DNA of 64,000 nt from Acetispira formosa (nom. nud.) (GTDB lineage Bacteria; Desulfobacterota; Desulfarculia; Adiutricales; Adiutricaceae), in the NCBI GenBank assembly GCA_023525915.1, contig CP026657.1, forward strand, positions 3,868,001 through 3,932,000. Reading direction: 5' to 3'. The first letter of the stretch is position 1. Each line of letters opens with the position of its first letter. A program made the position numbers and the translations under genes. The notes under the pieces are model-generated. The model saw nothing but the letters and a program-made list of their open reading frames with translations, was not told the origin of the DNA and made no database searches. This document shows, piece after piece, positions 52,980 to 61,523 of the stretch.

Positions 52980-53799
52980 GCGGCCCTTGGCCGCGCGATT
53001 AAAGGACTTGGCCCGAAGGGCCAACCAAAGGGTTCCACCCTCTGGACTCCGGCTGGGGGAGGGCCCACGCGGGCCCTACCCCAGACCCCACCCGCGCCAA
53101 GGGGCAAGCCCCTTGGAACCCCAAGAAATCAGGGTCAGCTTCAACTTACTTCTTCCCGCATCGCCGCAACTCGCTTCGGGTACGAAGCTCAGACAAGCGG
53201 CGACGCTTCATACAGCTTCAGCTCTAACCGCTGTCGGCCGCTTCACATTGGGCTGTTACATTTTGCTATAGGATGCTTCATTGAATGATTGCTGCTTCAC
53301 GTATGTTCGGCTGATTACTTTTTCCCCTCAAAGAGTTTTTCCAGCGCTGTAACGACGAGACTTTGTCGTCTTTTTTCTAATGAGCAACTCATTAAAAAGG
53401 GATAGGCGGCAGAGAGACGGGCTAACAGCACTGGAAAGAGCCTTTAAGGGGAAGCTGACTTAAGCCGAACATACGAGAACTACCGCTAAACCAGTGAGGC
53501 CGCCTATCGCAAACTGTAACATGCCAATGTAAAACCACCTATGGCACCAGAAGCCGACACAGTATGAAGCGTCGCCGCTTGTCTGAGCTGAGCTTGCGAA
53601 GCGAGTTGCGGCGATGCGGGAAGAAGAAAGTTAAAACTGACCCTGACCTCTTGGGGGTCCAGGGGGCTCCGCCCCCCTGGCGCGGGTGGGGTCTGGGGTA
53701 GGGCCCGCGTGGGCCCTCCCCCAGCCGGAGTCCAGAGGGTGGAACCCTTTGGTTGGCCTGTCAGGCCAAGTCCTTTAATTGCGCGGCCGTAGGCCGCTT
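52980..53799. repeat. 820-bp imperfect palindrome (two ~405-bp arms head to head)
   Basis: The left arm (52980-53386) and the reverse complement of the right arm (53388-53799) align almost throughout, with the centre at TAATGAG...CTCATTA (53379-53395). Shared blocks include AAAGGGTTCCACCCTCTGGA, CTTCTTCCCGCATCGCCGCA and CAAGCGGCGACGCTTCATAC. Each arm has small hairpins conserved as structures but not sequence (e.g. 53008-53024 against 53753-53769; 53097-53116 against 53659-53680). No reading frame of note. Lies between ilvN and hisB. Confidence 0.85.
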
Positions 53800-53830
53800 T
53801 CCTTAATGTCCAAAATGAAGAGGCCTCATC

Positions 53831-54418
53831 ATGAGCGAAAAACGCCGTATTGTCACCGTCACTCGCAAGACCAAAGAAACCGATATCGAACTGGAAATGG
53901 ACCTCGACGGAGGCCCGGTCGACATCAAAACCGGTCTCGGTTTCTTCGACCACATGCTCACCGCCCTGGCCACCTATGCCGGGTGGGGACTCATGATCAA
54001 GGCTGACGGCGACCTTCATGTCGACAGCCACCACACCGTTGAAGATGTCGGTCTGGTGCTGGGAGAGGCCCTCTCAACCGCTCTTGGCGATTATTCAAAC
54101 CACGCCCGCTTCGGCTCATCACTCACCCCCATGGATGACGCGCTGGCCGAAGTCGCCGTCGATGCGGGCCGCAGGCCTTTTCTCCATTTTGAAGTCCAAT
54201 GGCCTCAAGCAATTTGTGGTGAATTCGAACTGGTGCTGGTGGAAGAATTCTGGCGGTCCGTCAGTCAGCGCGGCGGCCTCACCTTACATATCATGGGCCG
54301 CCACGGCGGCAACAGCCACCACTTGGCCGAGGCCGTTTTCAAAGGCGTCGGCCGCGCCCTGGCCCAGTCCCTGGCTCCCAGAAGCGGTGGCGTTCTTTCC
54401 ACTAAGGGGGTTTTATAA
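53831..54418 (+). CDS. hisB: Imidazoleglycerol-phosphate dehydratase
   Basis: 195 residues: monofunctional form, without the histidinol-phosphatase domain of enterobacterial HisB. The Mn-binding His/Glu motifs are present: FFDHMLTALATYAGW, DSHHTVEDVGLVLGEAL, and NSHHLAEAVFKGVGRAL. Converts imidazoleglycerol phosphate to imidazoleacetol phosphate. Overlaps hisA by one base (TAATG), so they are translated together. The rest of the his operon is not in the window. Confidence 0.96.
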   Translation: MSEKRRIVTVTRKTKETDIELEMDLDGGPVDIKTGLGFFDHMLTALATYAGWGLMIKADGDLHVDSHHTVEDVGLVLGEALSTALGDYSNHARFGSSLTPMDDALAEVAVDAGRRPFLHFEVQWPQAICGEFELVLVEEFWRSVSQRGGLTLHIMGRHGGNSHHLAEAVFKGVGRALAQSLAPRSGGVLSTKGVL

Positions 54419-55143
54419 TGATTCTCTTTCCCGCCATTGATCTGAAAGACGGCAAATGCGTCCGCCTTTATAAAGGCCGCTTTGAGGAACAGACCATCTA
54501 TGGAGAAGACCCGGCCGCCATGGCTGGGCGTTGGGCGGAGGCCGGTGCGAAATGGCTCCACCTGGTCGATTTGGACGGCTCCCTGGGCGACAGCTCCGCC
54601 AACCGGGCCGCTCTGGAGGCCATTCGCAAAAGAGTCGATCTCAAGATGCAGCTCGGCGGCGGCATTCGCAGCCTGGATATTGTCCGCCGCTGGTTCGATT
54701 TGGGGGTGGAACGATTAATCATGGGCACTGTGGTCTGTGAAAACCCGGCCCTGGTTGAACAGGCGGCCGCCGAATTCCCCGGCCGCATTGCCGTGGGCCT
54801 CGATGCCGTGGGCGAAGACGTGCGTGTGCGGGGCTGGAAAGAATCAGGCGGCCACAAACTGTTTGATGTGGCCGCTTCCCTGAAAAATTTGGGCGCGGCC
54901 GTGGTCATCTATACCGATGTCGAACGTGACGGCACCGGTGTTGGGCCGAACATCGAAAACACCCGCCGAGTGGCTGAAGTGTCAGGTCTGCCCACCATAG
55001 CCTCCGGCGGCGTTTCAACCCTGGAAGATCTGGTCGCCTTAAAACCTTTGGGGCCGTCAGGCGTAATCGGGGCCATCAGCGGTAAGGCTCTGTATGCCGG
55101 CACCCTTGATTTCGCCCGCGGCAGAGAACTGCTGGCTGAATAG
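54418..55143 (+). CDS. hisA: Phosphoribosyl-formimino-AICAR isomerase
   Basis: 241 residues, (beta-alpha)8 barrel. Catalytic Asp in FPAIDLKDGKCVRLYKG at the start, the second in VVIYTDVERDGTGVGPN, and phosphate motifs LQMQLGG-like (LKMQLGGGIRSLD) and IASGGVSTLEDL. Isomerises ProFAR to PRFAR in histidine synthesis; HisF would be the next enzyme. Cytoplasmic. Translationally coupled to hisB. Followed by the dispersed repeat. Confidence 0.96.
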   Translation: MILFPAIDLKDGKCVRLYKGRFEEQTIYGEDPAAMAGRWAEAGAKWLHLVDLDGSLGDSSANRAALEAIRKRVDLKMQLGGGIRSLDIVRRWFDLGVERLIMGTVVCENPALVEQAAAEFPGRIAVGLDAVGEDVRVRGWKESGGHKLFDVAASLKNLGAAVVIYTDVERDGTGVGPNIENTRRVAEVSGLPTIASGGVSTLEDLVALKPLGPSGVIGAISGKALYAGTLDFARGRELLAE

Positions 55144-55207
55144 TTATACGCCATACCAACGCACACTGTCTGTCACTTATTCAGGGAAGGTTGATCGTGC
55201 GCCGGTA

Positions 55208-55345
55208 AAACAGCAATTCTCAAAGTAGACGGCAATTTTAAAATAGCAGGTCGCCCCGCAAGGGGTGACGGAGCGCCAGCGACTGGCTTTGGCGGCGAAA
55301 CAGTTCTTCGCGAAGCAAAAATCGCACTTTTTGCGTAGCTGCACG
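55208..55345 (+). repeat. Dispersed repeat, copy 2 (copy 1 at 631-770)
   Basis: Same sequence family as 631-770, opposite strand. The shared coding-like tail reads LKVDGNFKIAGRP ... REAKIALFA, then stop. It lies in the hisA to next-gene gap (55144-55487), where I see nothing else. Confidence 0.75.
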
Positions 55346-55487
55346 GCACTTTTTGAAGGGAAAATGTTTACTTTGAGAATTGCTGCCGGAAAATATCCTG
55401 TTTGCATTTATTATCGTTCCGCGATTATAATCAGCCGTTGGCTGGTTGTAATTGCGGAATTTTATAGTCAACGACAGGGGAGTGACC

Positions 55488-56504
55488 ATGGCTGTTTCAA
55501 ATATTAGCTTTAAGAAAATTCTAGTCGGTCTTGGAGGGGTTTTTCTCGTCTGCGCGGCGGCCGTGCTGCTTCTGGCCTGGCGCTCCATGTCCTTCGACAT
55601 AGTGCCCGCGCCGGTGGCTGAACCTGAGAAAACAATATCTCTTCATTTCGATGATTTTTCCATCAGCCTGCCGGAAAGTTTCAGCCTTGATCATTTTAAC
55701 GCCTCACTCAATTGGGCCGAAGCCAGAATCACTATCAATGAAAGGTGGCGGCCTGACCATGAAAGCGCCCTTCAGCATTTCGAGGAATCGCGGCGGGGTT
55801 TGGCTGAAAGATACGAGGTGATTGACATCAGTGCCGTTATGGGCCTGCCGGCGGTGATGGTTTCAGATATCCCTGAAACTGAACTGGCCGATAAGCCCGC
55901 CATGCTGGTGGCCCTGATCTGCGAGAATGTTCAACTGAATTTTATATTGATGACTCCAAGTCGGCCTGATGATACATCTCTGTGGGAACCTGTCCTGATT
56001 GGCCGGGTGAAGGATTTTTTGCAATTTTATCACCCTTCGCCTTCACCTGAACCGGCTCCAAAATCGGCTTCAGAAATGCGCACCATGTACGGAACAGTCG
56101 ACCCCGGACCGCGAGACGGCTATGTCTTCACCATCGGTTTCGCTGCCCTCACCCGGGATGAGCAGACTTTTTACATCAACACCATTACCAATGGCGAGCG
56201 GTTAGCGCTGCGGCCCGGCTTTAACGGCAAGATTTCGCGCTTCTTTCAAAATCTGGACGCCACCGGCGTAATAAGCGGCGTCGGTCTTAAGGATTTGAAT
56301 CTTGACGGCGTCTCCGGCCATGAAATAATAAGGAAGCACCCCTTTTTAAGCGACGGTCCCCTGGTAGTTGAATTTGACTGGCAGGAAAATCCTGACGGTT
56401 TGTATGGCAAGTCACTGGCCCTGAGCACGGGCGGCGCGGCAACTGTTGAACTGCCCGCGCTGTATGGACAGTGGCGGCTGATTCTGGACAGCGTCCGCTT
56501 TTGA
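55488..56504 (+). CDS. Membrane-anchored protein of unknown function (Tli4-like?)
   Basis: 338 residues from ATG 55488 (AGGGGAG upstream). One N-terminal TM helix (ILVGLGGVFLVCAAAVLLLA) then a large periplasmic part starting PAPVAEPEKTISL. The extracytoplasmic part has two similar-looking beta-rich halves: WRPDHESALQHFEESRRGLA in the first, and DGVSGHEIIRKHPFLSDGPL in the second, and a C-terminal YGQWRLILDSVRF. This style recalls T6SS lipase immunity proteins of the Tli4 group, but no effector or T6SS gene is adjacent, so the guess is weak. Confidence 0.6.
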   Translation: MAVSNISFKKILVGLGGVFLVCAAAVLLLAWRSMSFDIVPAPVAEPEKTISLHFDDFSISLPESFSLDHFNASLNWAEARITINERWRPDHESALQHFEESRRGLAERYEVIDISAVMGLPAVMVSDIPETELADKPAMLVALICENVQLNFILMTPSRPDDTSLWEPVLIGRVKDFLQFYHPSPSPEPAPKSASEMRTMYGTVDPGPRDGYVFTIGFAALTRDEQTFYINTITNGERLALRPGFNGKISRFFQNLDATGVISGVGLKDLNLDGVSGHEIIRKHPFLSDGPLVVEFDWQENPDGLYGKSLALSTGGAATVELPALYGQWRLILDSVRF

Positions 56505-56556
56505 AATCAGCATGGGGGCCTCTGAAGCCGGGCCGGAACCGCGCCGAACAACTTAT

Positions 56557-56650
56557 AAGTAACAAATTCTTTGAAAGCCGTTTCCCGGCCGTTACTCTAC
56601 ACACAGACGGGCTGCCGCCTCGGCGTTGGCGGCGGGCCCTGCCCGCTATT
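56557..56650 (+). repeat. 94-bp dispersed repeat, copy 1
   Basis: AAGTAACAAATTCTTTGAAA ... GGGCCCTGCCCGCTATT; matches 61254-61347 at 89 of 94 positions with no gaps and in the same orientation. Contains CCGCCTCGGCGTTGGCGGCG, which can fold. Ends 15 bp before mutS2, so it is that gene's leader. Confidence 0.85.
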
Positions 56651-56664
56651 TAAGAAATGGAAAT

Positions 56665-59040
56665 ATGGATACCAACACCTTAAAAATTCTTGAATATCAG
56701 GCCGCCCTGGAGTGGCTGGCCGAAGAAACCCATTCCGAGGCCGGCCGTCTGGCCGCGCTGGCTCTGGAGCCTGATTTGGAGATCGAGGCCATTATCCGGT
56801 CTTGGACTCTGGTCGGCGAAGGGCGCGAAGTGCTTAATCAGGGTGGTTACCCTGATTTCAATGACCATCTTGACCTGACACAAATACTTGAGCTTTTGAA
56901 GGTGGAAGGCTCGATGCTGGATGTGGACGAATTGAGGGCAGTGGGTTATGAAGCGCGTTGCTCCAAACTTACGCAGTCATTTTTCGCGTCCATGCTGGAG
57001 GTTGCGCCCAATCTTTGTGAAATGGCCGCGCGACTGACTTCGCTGCCGGATCTGATTGAGGCCATTGAACGCACTATAGGGCCGGACGGCGAAATTCTCG
57101 ATACCGCTTCACCTGAGCTGGCCCGCCTGAGGCTGGAGCAAGTGGCCACCCGGCAGGGGCTGACCAGTAAACTCACGGGCCTCATGCATTCCGACAATTT
57201 CCGCCACATCGTTCAGGACGAGCTGATCACCACCCGCTCGGATCGTTTTGTGGTGCCGGTGCGGGCTTCGGCCGCCGGACAGCGGCGCGGACTGGTGCAT
57301 GATTGGTCCAAGACCGGGGCCACCGCTTTCCTGGAGCCGCTGGAAGTGGTGGAGGACAACAATAAACTCGGCCTCTTGAAAAGGAAGGAGAGGGCCGAGA
57401 TCGAGCGCATCCTGCGCCGCCTCTCCGACGATTGCCGGGCCGCCGCGCCTGAGCTTATCATTTCCGGGGCCATCCTCACCCAGCTGGACGTGATCATGGC
57501 CCAGGCCCGTCTGGCCAGGGCCTGGAACGCCATCCGGCCGGACTATAAGCCAGGGCAGGGCATACATCTCCATCAGGCCCGCCACCCGCTTCTGATGCGG
57601 CGGCTGGCCGGGGAGCGCCGCAAGATGACGCCGCTGGAGCTGCTCATAGAACCGCAAAAGCCCATTGTCATCATTTCCGGCCTCAATACCGGCGGCAAAA
57701 CCGTGGCCATGAAAACCCTGGGGCTGAACATGCTGTTGGCCAAAACCGGCCTCTACCTCCCAGTGGCTGAAGGCAGCCGCCTGGATTTTCCTGATGAGGT
57801 GCTGGCGGTCATAGGCGACGAACAGGATTTGTCATCCGACCTTTCCACCTTTTCCGGGCATGTCCGCTCGCTTCACAAAGTTATCACTGAAGCCCGGCCG
57901 GGCCTATTGGTGCTCTTGGATGAGATCGGCTCCGGGACCGACCCGGCCGAAGGCGCGGCCCTGGGGCTGGCCGTTTTGGAAAATCTGGTGGACAGCGGCG
58001 CCTTGGTCATGGCCGCCACCCACTATCAGCTTATCAAAACCTGGGCCGCGCTCAATGAATCAGTGGTCAGTGCGGCCGTCAATTCATCTGATTCCGGTCA
58101 GCCTCTTTATGGTCTTTCCTACGGCAGCCCCGGCTTTTCCGGCGGCCTGAAGATGGCCCGCCGCCTGGGTCTGCCGGAGGAATTGGTCAGTCGGGCTGAA
58201 GGCTATCTGGACGACGGCCAGCGTCGGGCCATGGAGCTTCTGGCCAAGCTGGATGAAGAGCGCAGCGCCCTGATTTTGACCCGTGAAGAGCTGGAGGAAA
58301 ACAAAATGGCCCTGGCCAGGGCCGAGGCTGAACTGCGTGACCAGAAAAAACGCGAGGCCGAAGAATTCAACCGCCGCGCGCAGGCCCAGAACCGAAGCAT
58401 AACTGAGGCTCTGGCTGAAACACGGCGTGAGTTCGAAGATTTGAAAAGTGAAATGCGGGCGGCCATTGCCGGGCGTGATTCGTCCAAACAGGTCGCTTTC
58501 AGCGAGCGCAAAGCCAAGCTGGATAAACGTTTAAGAGCAGCTCGGCCGGAAACCTCCTCAAACGCGGACAAACCCCTCACAGAGGTGCATGAAGGCGACA
58601 AGGTGCTGGTCGGGAAGCTCGGCCGGGAAGCCGTGGTGCGCTCCATCAGCGCGGACCACCGCGACGTGTGGGTGGATATCGGCGGACTGAACGTCAAGGT
58701 GGCCGTGGGCGACCTGTTCGCCCCGGCCCCGGCTGAAGCGGACCGGCGGCAGCCAAAGAAACGCACGGTCAATGTTACGGTCACCCCGGCCGACAGTTTC
58801 GGCCTGTCGATCAACCTTCTTGGCCAGACGGTTGATGACGCCATGATGATGATAGAAAAAGAGATCGACCGGGCCGCAATGGCCGGGCAGAAAACGCTCC
58901 ATATCATTCATGGCTATGGCACCGGCCGCCTGCGCAACGGGGTGCGGGGTTTTTTGAAATCACATCCCAGGGTGCGGAATTTTGAACGCGCGCCGCAGAA
59001 CGCCGGCGGCGATGGGGTTACGGTAGTTACTCTGGAATAG
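56665..59040 (+). CDS. mutS2: Endonuclease MutS2
   Basis: 791 residues. MutS-type core helices in the N-terminal half, ATPase with Walker A SGLNTGGKTVAMKTLG, Walker B LLVLLDEIGSGTDPAEG, and the signature LSSDLSTFSGHV; a coiled-coil linker (residues ~530-650); and a C-terminal Smr nuclease domain with HGYGTGRL. MutS2 suppresses homologous recombination and, in some bacteria, rescues collided ribosomes. It has no mismatch-binding N-terminal domain, unlike MutS1. A dispersed repeat lies immediately upstream. The usual start is supported by good alignment at the N-terminus; no strong ribosome site is seen (GAAATGGAAAT). Confidence 0.94.
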   Translation: MDTNTLKILEYQAALEWLAEETHSEAGRLAALALEPDLEIEAIIRSWTLVGEGREVLNQGGYPDFNDHLDLTQILELLKVEGSMLDVDELRAVGYEARCSKLTQSFFASMLEVAPNLCEMAARLTSLPDLIEAIERTIGPDGEILDTASPELARLRLEQVATRQGLTSKLTGLMHSDNFRHIVQDELITTRSDRFVVPVRASAAGQRRGLVHDWSKTGATAFLEPLEVVEDNNKLGLLKRKERAEIERILRRLSDDCRAAAPELIISGAILTQLDVIMAQARLARAWNAIRPDYKPGQGIHLHQARHPLLMRRLAGERRKMTPLELLIEPQKPIVIISGLNTGGKTVAMKTLGLNMLLAKTGLYLPVAEGSRLDFPDEVLAVIGDEQDLSSDLSTFSGHVRSLHKVITEARPGLLVLLDEIGSGTDPAEGAALGLAVLENLVDSGALVMAATHYQLIKTWAALNESVVSAAVNSSDSGQPLYGLSYGSPGFSGGLKMARRLGLPEELVSRAEGYLDDGQRRAMELLAKLDEERSALILTREELEENKMALARAEAELRDQKKREAEEFNRRAQAQNRSITEALAETRREFEDLKSEMRAAIAGRDSSKQVAFSERKAKLDKRLRAARPETSSNADKPLTEVHEGDKVLVGKLGREAVVRSISADHRDVWVDIGGLNVKVAVGDLFAPAPAEADRRQPKKRTVNVTVTPADSFGLSINLLGQTVDDAMMMIEKEIDRAAMAGQKTLHIIHGYGTGRLRNGVRGFLKSHPRVRNFERAPQNAGGDGVTVVTLE

Positions 59041-59083
59041 ATGGTTCAGGCTTTCATTACTTTATATCGATGGTTGACTCCTC

Positions 59084-59842
59084 ATGGAAATTTCGCTTAT
59101 CACCTATCTGATTGTCTGCCCCCTGGTTTTTCTGGGGGGCTTTGTGGATGCCATTGCCGGAGGGGGAGGGCTGATAACTCTGCCCGCCTACCTTCTGGCC
59201 GGTGTTCCCGTCCACAACGCCCTGGCCACCAACAAGCTCTCTTCAGTAATGGGAGCTTCGGTTTCCGCTTTCCGATTCTGGAAAAACAGGTTTGTCGACA
59301 TCTCTTTCATCCTGCCCTCCATTGTTGCGGCCCTGATAGGCTCGGCCATTGGCGCGCGGATAACCCTTCTGGTGCCGGGGCGTTTTCTGGAATATCTTCT
59401 GATGGCCGTACTGCCGCTCACCGCCTATATGGTCTTTAAGCCCAAATCACTGTCTGAAACGCCGGACGAATCCATCTCGCGGCGCAAGGGCATGGTGCTG
59501 GCGGCCATCATTTCCTTTATTGTCGGGGGCTATGACGGCTTTTACGGTCCGGGCACCGGCACCTTTCTGGTGCTCCTTTATTCATCGGTGGCCGGGATGG
59601 ACGTCAGAAACGCCTCCGGCGGCGCTAAAATGGTCAATTTCGCTTCCAATATCTCGGCTTTCGTCCTCTTTCTTCTCAGCGGCAAAACCCTGGTCGCACT
59701 GGGGCTGACCGCCGCTGTCTTCAGTATTGCCGGGCACTGGTTCGGAGCGGGGCTGGCCATCAAAAAAGGCAGCCGGATAGTTCGTCCGGTGGTGCTGGTG
59801 GTGCTGGCTCTTCTGTTGCTGAAGATTATTTCCGGCCGCTGA
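59084..59842 (+). CDS. TauE/SafE-family sulfite/sulfonate exporter
   Basis: 252 residues with about eight hydrophobic segments. The duplicated TauE/SafE motif is clear: GFVDAIAGGGGLITLPAYLL then ALATNKLSSVMG in the first half, and GGYDGFYGPGTGTFLVLLYS then NASGGAKMVNFASN in the second. Inner membrane; members export sulfite, sulfoacetate or other organic anions. Follows mutS2 by 43 bp on the same strand; may be co-transcribed. Two large hairpins follow it. Confidence 0.92.
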   Translation: MEISLITYLIVCPLVFLGGFVDAIAGGGGLITLPAYLLAGVPVHNALATNKLSSVMGASVSAFRFWKNRFVDISFILPSIVAALIGSAIGARITLLVPGRFLEYLLMAVLPLTAYMVFKPKSLSETPDESISRRKGMVLAAIISFIVGGYDGFYGPGTGTFLVLLYSSVAGMDVRNASGGAKMVNFASNISAFVLFLLSGKTLVALGLTAAVFSIAGHWFGAGLAIKKGSRIVRPVVLVVLALLLLKIISGR

Positions 59843-59903
59843 CCTCAGGAGAGATTTCAACGTACCGTGTAATGCTTAAAAATTCGGTTATTCCTATAAC
59901 CCG

Positions 59904-59990
59904 CCTGAAGCCGGGGATTGTTTTTGGCCCGGTTCCGTTCCGGGGGTCGCGAGTCACGGAACCGGGCCAAAAACAATCCCCGGCTTCAGG
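59904..59990. repeat. Perfect 35-bp hairpin, conserved-loop family member 2
   Basis: Arms 59904-59938 and 59956-59990 pair without a mismatch. Loop TCCGGGGGTCGCGAGTC (17 nt). Right flank CTATGCACACTTTTCA matches the flank of member 1. Lies between the convergent tauE and LysR genes. Confidence 0.9.
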
Positions 59991-60042
59991 CTACAGCTCT
60001 ACCTATGCACACTTTTCAGCCTTTAAGAAAGCCGACCATGTA

Positions 60043-60126
60043 GCCGCCGGGAGAAATGTTTTTGCCCGGCGAGGTGACTCGCGACCCCCGGAACCAGAGC
60101 CGGGTAAAAACATTTCTCCCGGCGGC
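60043..60126. repeat. 28-bp hairpin, conserved-loop family member 3 (inverted)
   Basis: Arms 60043-60070 and 60099-60126 pair with one mismatch, and the loop region contains GACTCGCGACCCCCGGA, the exact reverse complement of member 2's loop. So it is the same element in the opposite orientation, 52 bp away from member 2. Nothing else is evident in 59843-60228. Confidence 0.9.
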
Positions 60127-60228
60127 GCCCGCCCGCTTTCCGAATATTCAACATTGACTGTGTACTAGTGACGGAGGTCTGCCGCCGACCAGCTTGGACG
60201 CACGCCTCATTCCACACTAAACCCCTGA

Positions 60229-61158
60229 TTAAACCTGGCCATGGAGATATCGGTTGACTTCCGCCGGGATTTGTTCACTCAAGTAATCCAGGAGAGTTCT
60301 GACGGCCGGTAAAAGACCCCGGCGGCTCAGAAAGGCCACCATGATGGGTGATTCCTCCCCGTAATATTCGGGCAGGATCTTAATCAGACGCCCCTGGCGG
60401 ATTTCCCGCGAAGCCGGCGGTTCAGGTACCAGCCCAATGCCCAGCCCGTGAAGTACGGCGCTGATCTGGGATACGGTGTCATGGGTTCTGAATCGGGGCT
60501 GGTGAGAAATTTTTGTTTTGAGACCGTCTCTGGTGGTGAACTCCCATGTGGCCGGGCCTTCCAGACGGTCATCGACCGAACTGATGGTGGTATGGCGCGG
60601 CAGTTCTTCCAGTCCGGCCGGGGTTCCGTATTTTTCCAGATAGTCCGGGCTGGCCAGTAAAACCATCCGGGATTCGGTCAGTTTCTTGACTACAAAATCC
60701 TGCCGGGAATTGTCGAGGCTGAATTTGGTCAATATGGCCACATCTATGCGCTCATTGATGATCCGCACCGGATTGTTGGTAACCAGAAGGGTCACTTTCA
60801 CCTTCGGCCACTTCTTCATGAATTTCGATAATATTTCCGTTAAATAAAACATGTTGATGCTGTTGGGGCAGCTCAGGCGCACACCCCCGCTCGGCTCGGC
60901 TTTCAGTTTCTGAAGCATGGCCTGGGCCGCCTCGGCTTCTTCCGTCACCGACCGGCAATAATTATAAAACTCTTCCCCCGCCGGGCTCAGTTCCAGGCTG
61001 CGGGTGTTTCTCCGCAACAGGTTCAGCCCCAGGCTGTTCTCCATTTCGCTTATCCGGCGGCTCAGTTTTGATTTGGAAATGCCTGAAGCTCTCTCCGCCG
61101 CCGCAAAGCCGTTGTGGGCCACCACCAGAGCGAAATACCGCATATCATTGAGGTCCAT
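60229..61158 (-). CDS. LysR-family transcriptional regulator
   Basis: 309 residues, full length. N-terminal winged HTH (MDLNDMRYFALVVAHNGFAA, then GISKSKLSRRISEMENSLGL) and a substrate-binding domain (GGVRLSCPNSINMFYLTEIL, LLVTNNPVRIINERIDVAIL). Divergent from the SnoaL-like/URO-D-like pair (366 bp between starts), which it probably controls. Its N-terminal sequence is close in style to the cut-off LysR at the left edge (both contain STVSRRIS or KLSRRISEM and a RNTRS-LEL / RNSRS-VEL wing), suggesting paralogues. Confidence 0.93.
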   Translation of the reverse strand: MDLNDMRYFALVVAHNGFAAAERASGISKSKLSRRISEMENSLGLNLLRRNTRSLELSPAGEEFYNYCRSVTEEAEAAQAMLQKLKAEPSGGVRLSCPNSINMFYLTEILSKFMKKWPKVKVTLLVTNNPVRIINERIDVAILTKFSLDNSRQDFVVKKLTESRMVLLASPDYLEKYGTPAGLEELPRHTTISSVDDRLEGPATWEFTTRDGLKTKISHQPRFRTHDTVSQISAVLHGLGIGLVPEPPASREIRQGRLIKILPEYYGEESPIMVAFLSRRGLLPAVRTLLDYLSEQIPAEVNRYLHGQV

Positions 61159-61253
61159 TTTATCGTCCTATTTTTGCAACAGTTTGTTTTATTTTAACGT
61201 ATTGTCATAAAAATGTCTATGCGCTAATCTATACAAAACGCGAGATTACTCAC

Positions 61254-61347
61254 AAGTAACAAATTCTTTGAACGCCGCTTCCCGGCCGTTACTCTACATT
61301 CAGACGGGCCGCCGCCTCGGCGTTGGCGGCGGGCCCTGCCCGCTATT
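61254..61347 (+). repeat. 94-bp dispersed repeat, copy 2
   Basis: 89 of 94 positions equal to 56557-56650, ungapped and same orientation. Lies in the LysR/SnoaL divergent region, 177 bp before the SnoaL-like start. Confidence 0.85.
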
Positions 61348-61523
61348 CAAAACAATATTCAGATTGTTGTTGTGCCGGCCGGGATCGTGTCGCAAGTAGC
61401 TGCGCTGTGTTCTTTTGGCGCGGACATATCGCCCATTTACGGCACACCAGAGCCGGCCGGAGCGGAAGCCGGGCTAGAGTTGGCCGGAAATTTCAAAAAA
61501 TTCTGCATTCACAGGAGGGCCCC

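Noticed and set aside
52946-53830. Protein-coding gene in the ilvN-hisB gap
   Set aside because: The 97- and 176-codon frames there are two readings of the palindrome arms, and their conservation is explained by the inverted repeat.
61323-61523. N-terminal extension of the SnoaL-like protein
   Set aside because: The extension translates the 94-bp repeat (same MAAGPARY as before mutS2) and lacks a ribosome site; AGGAGG marks the start at 61524.
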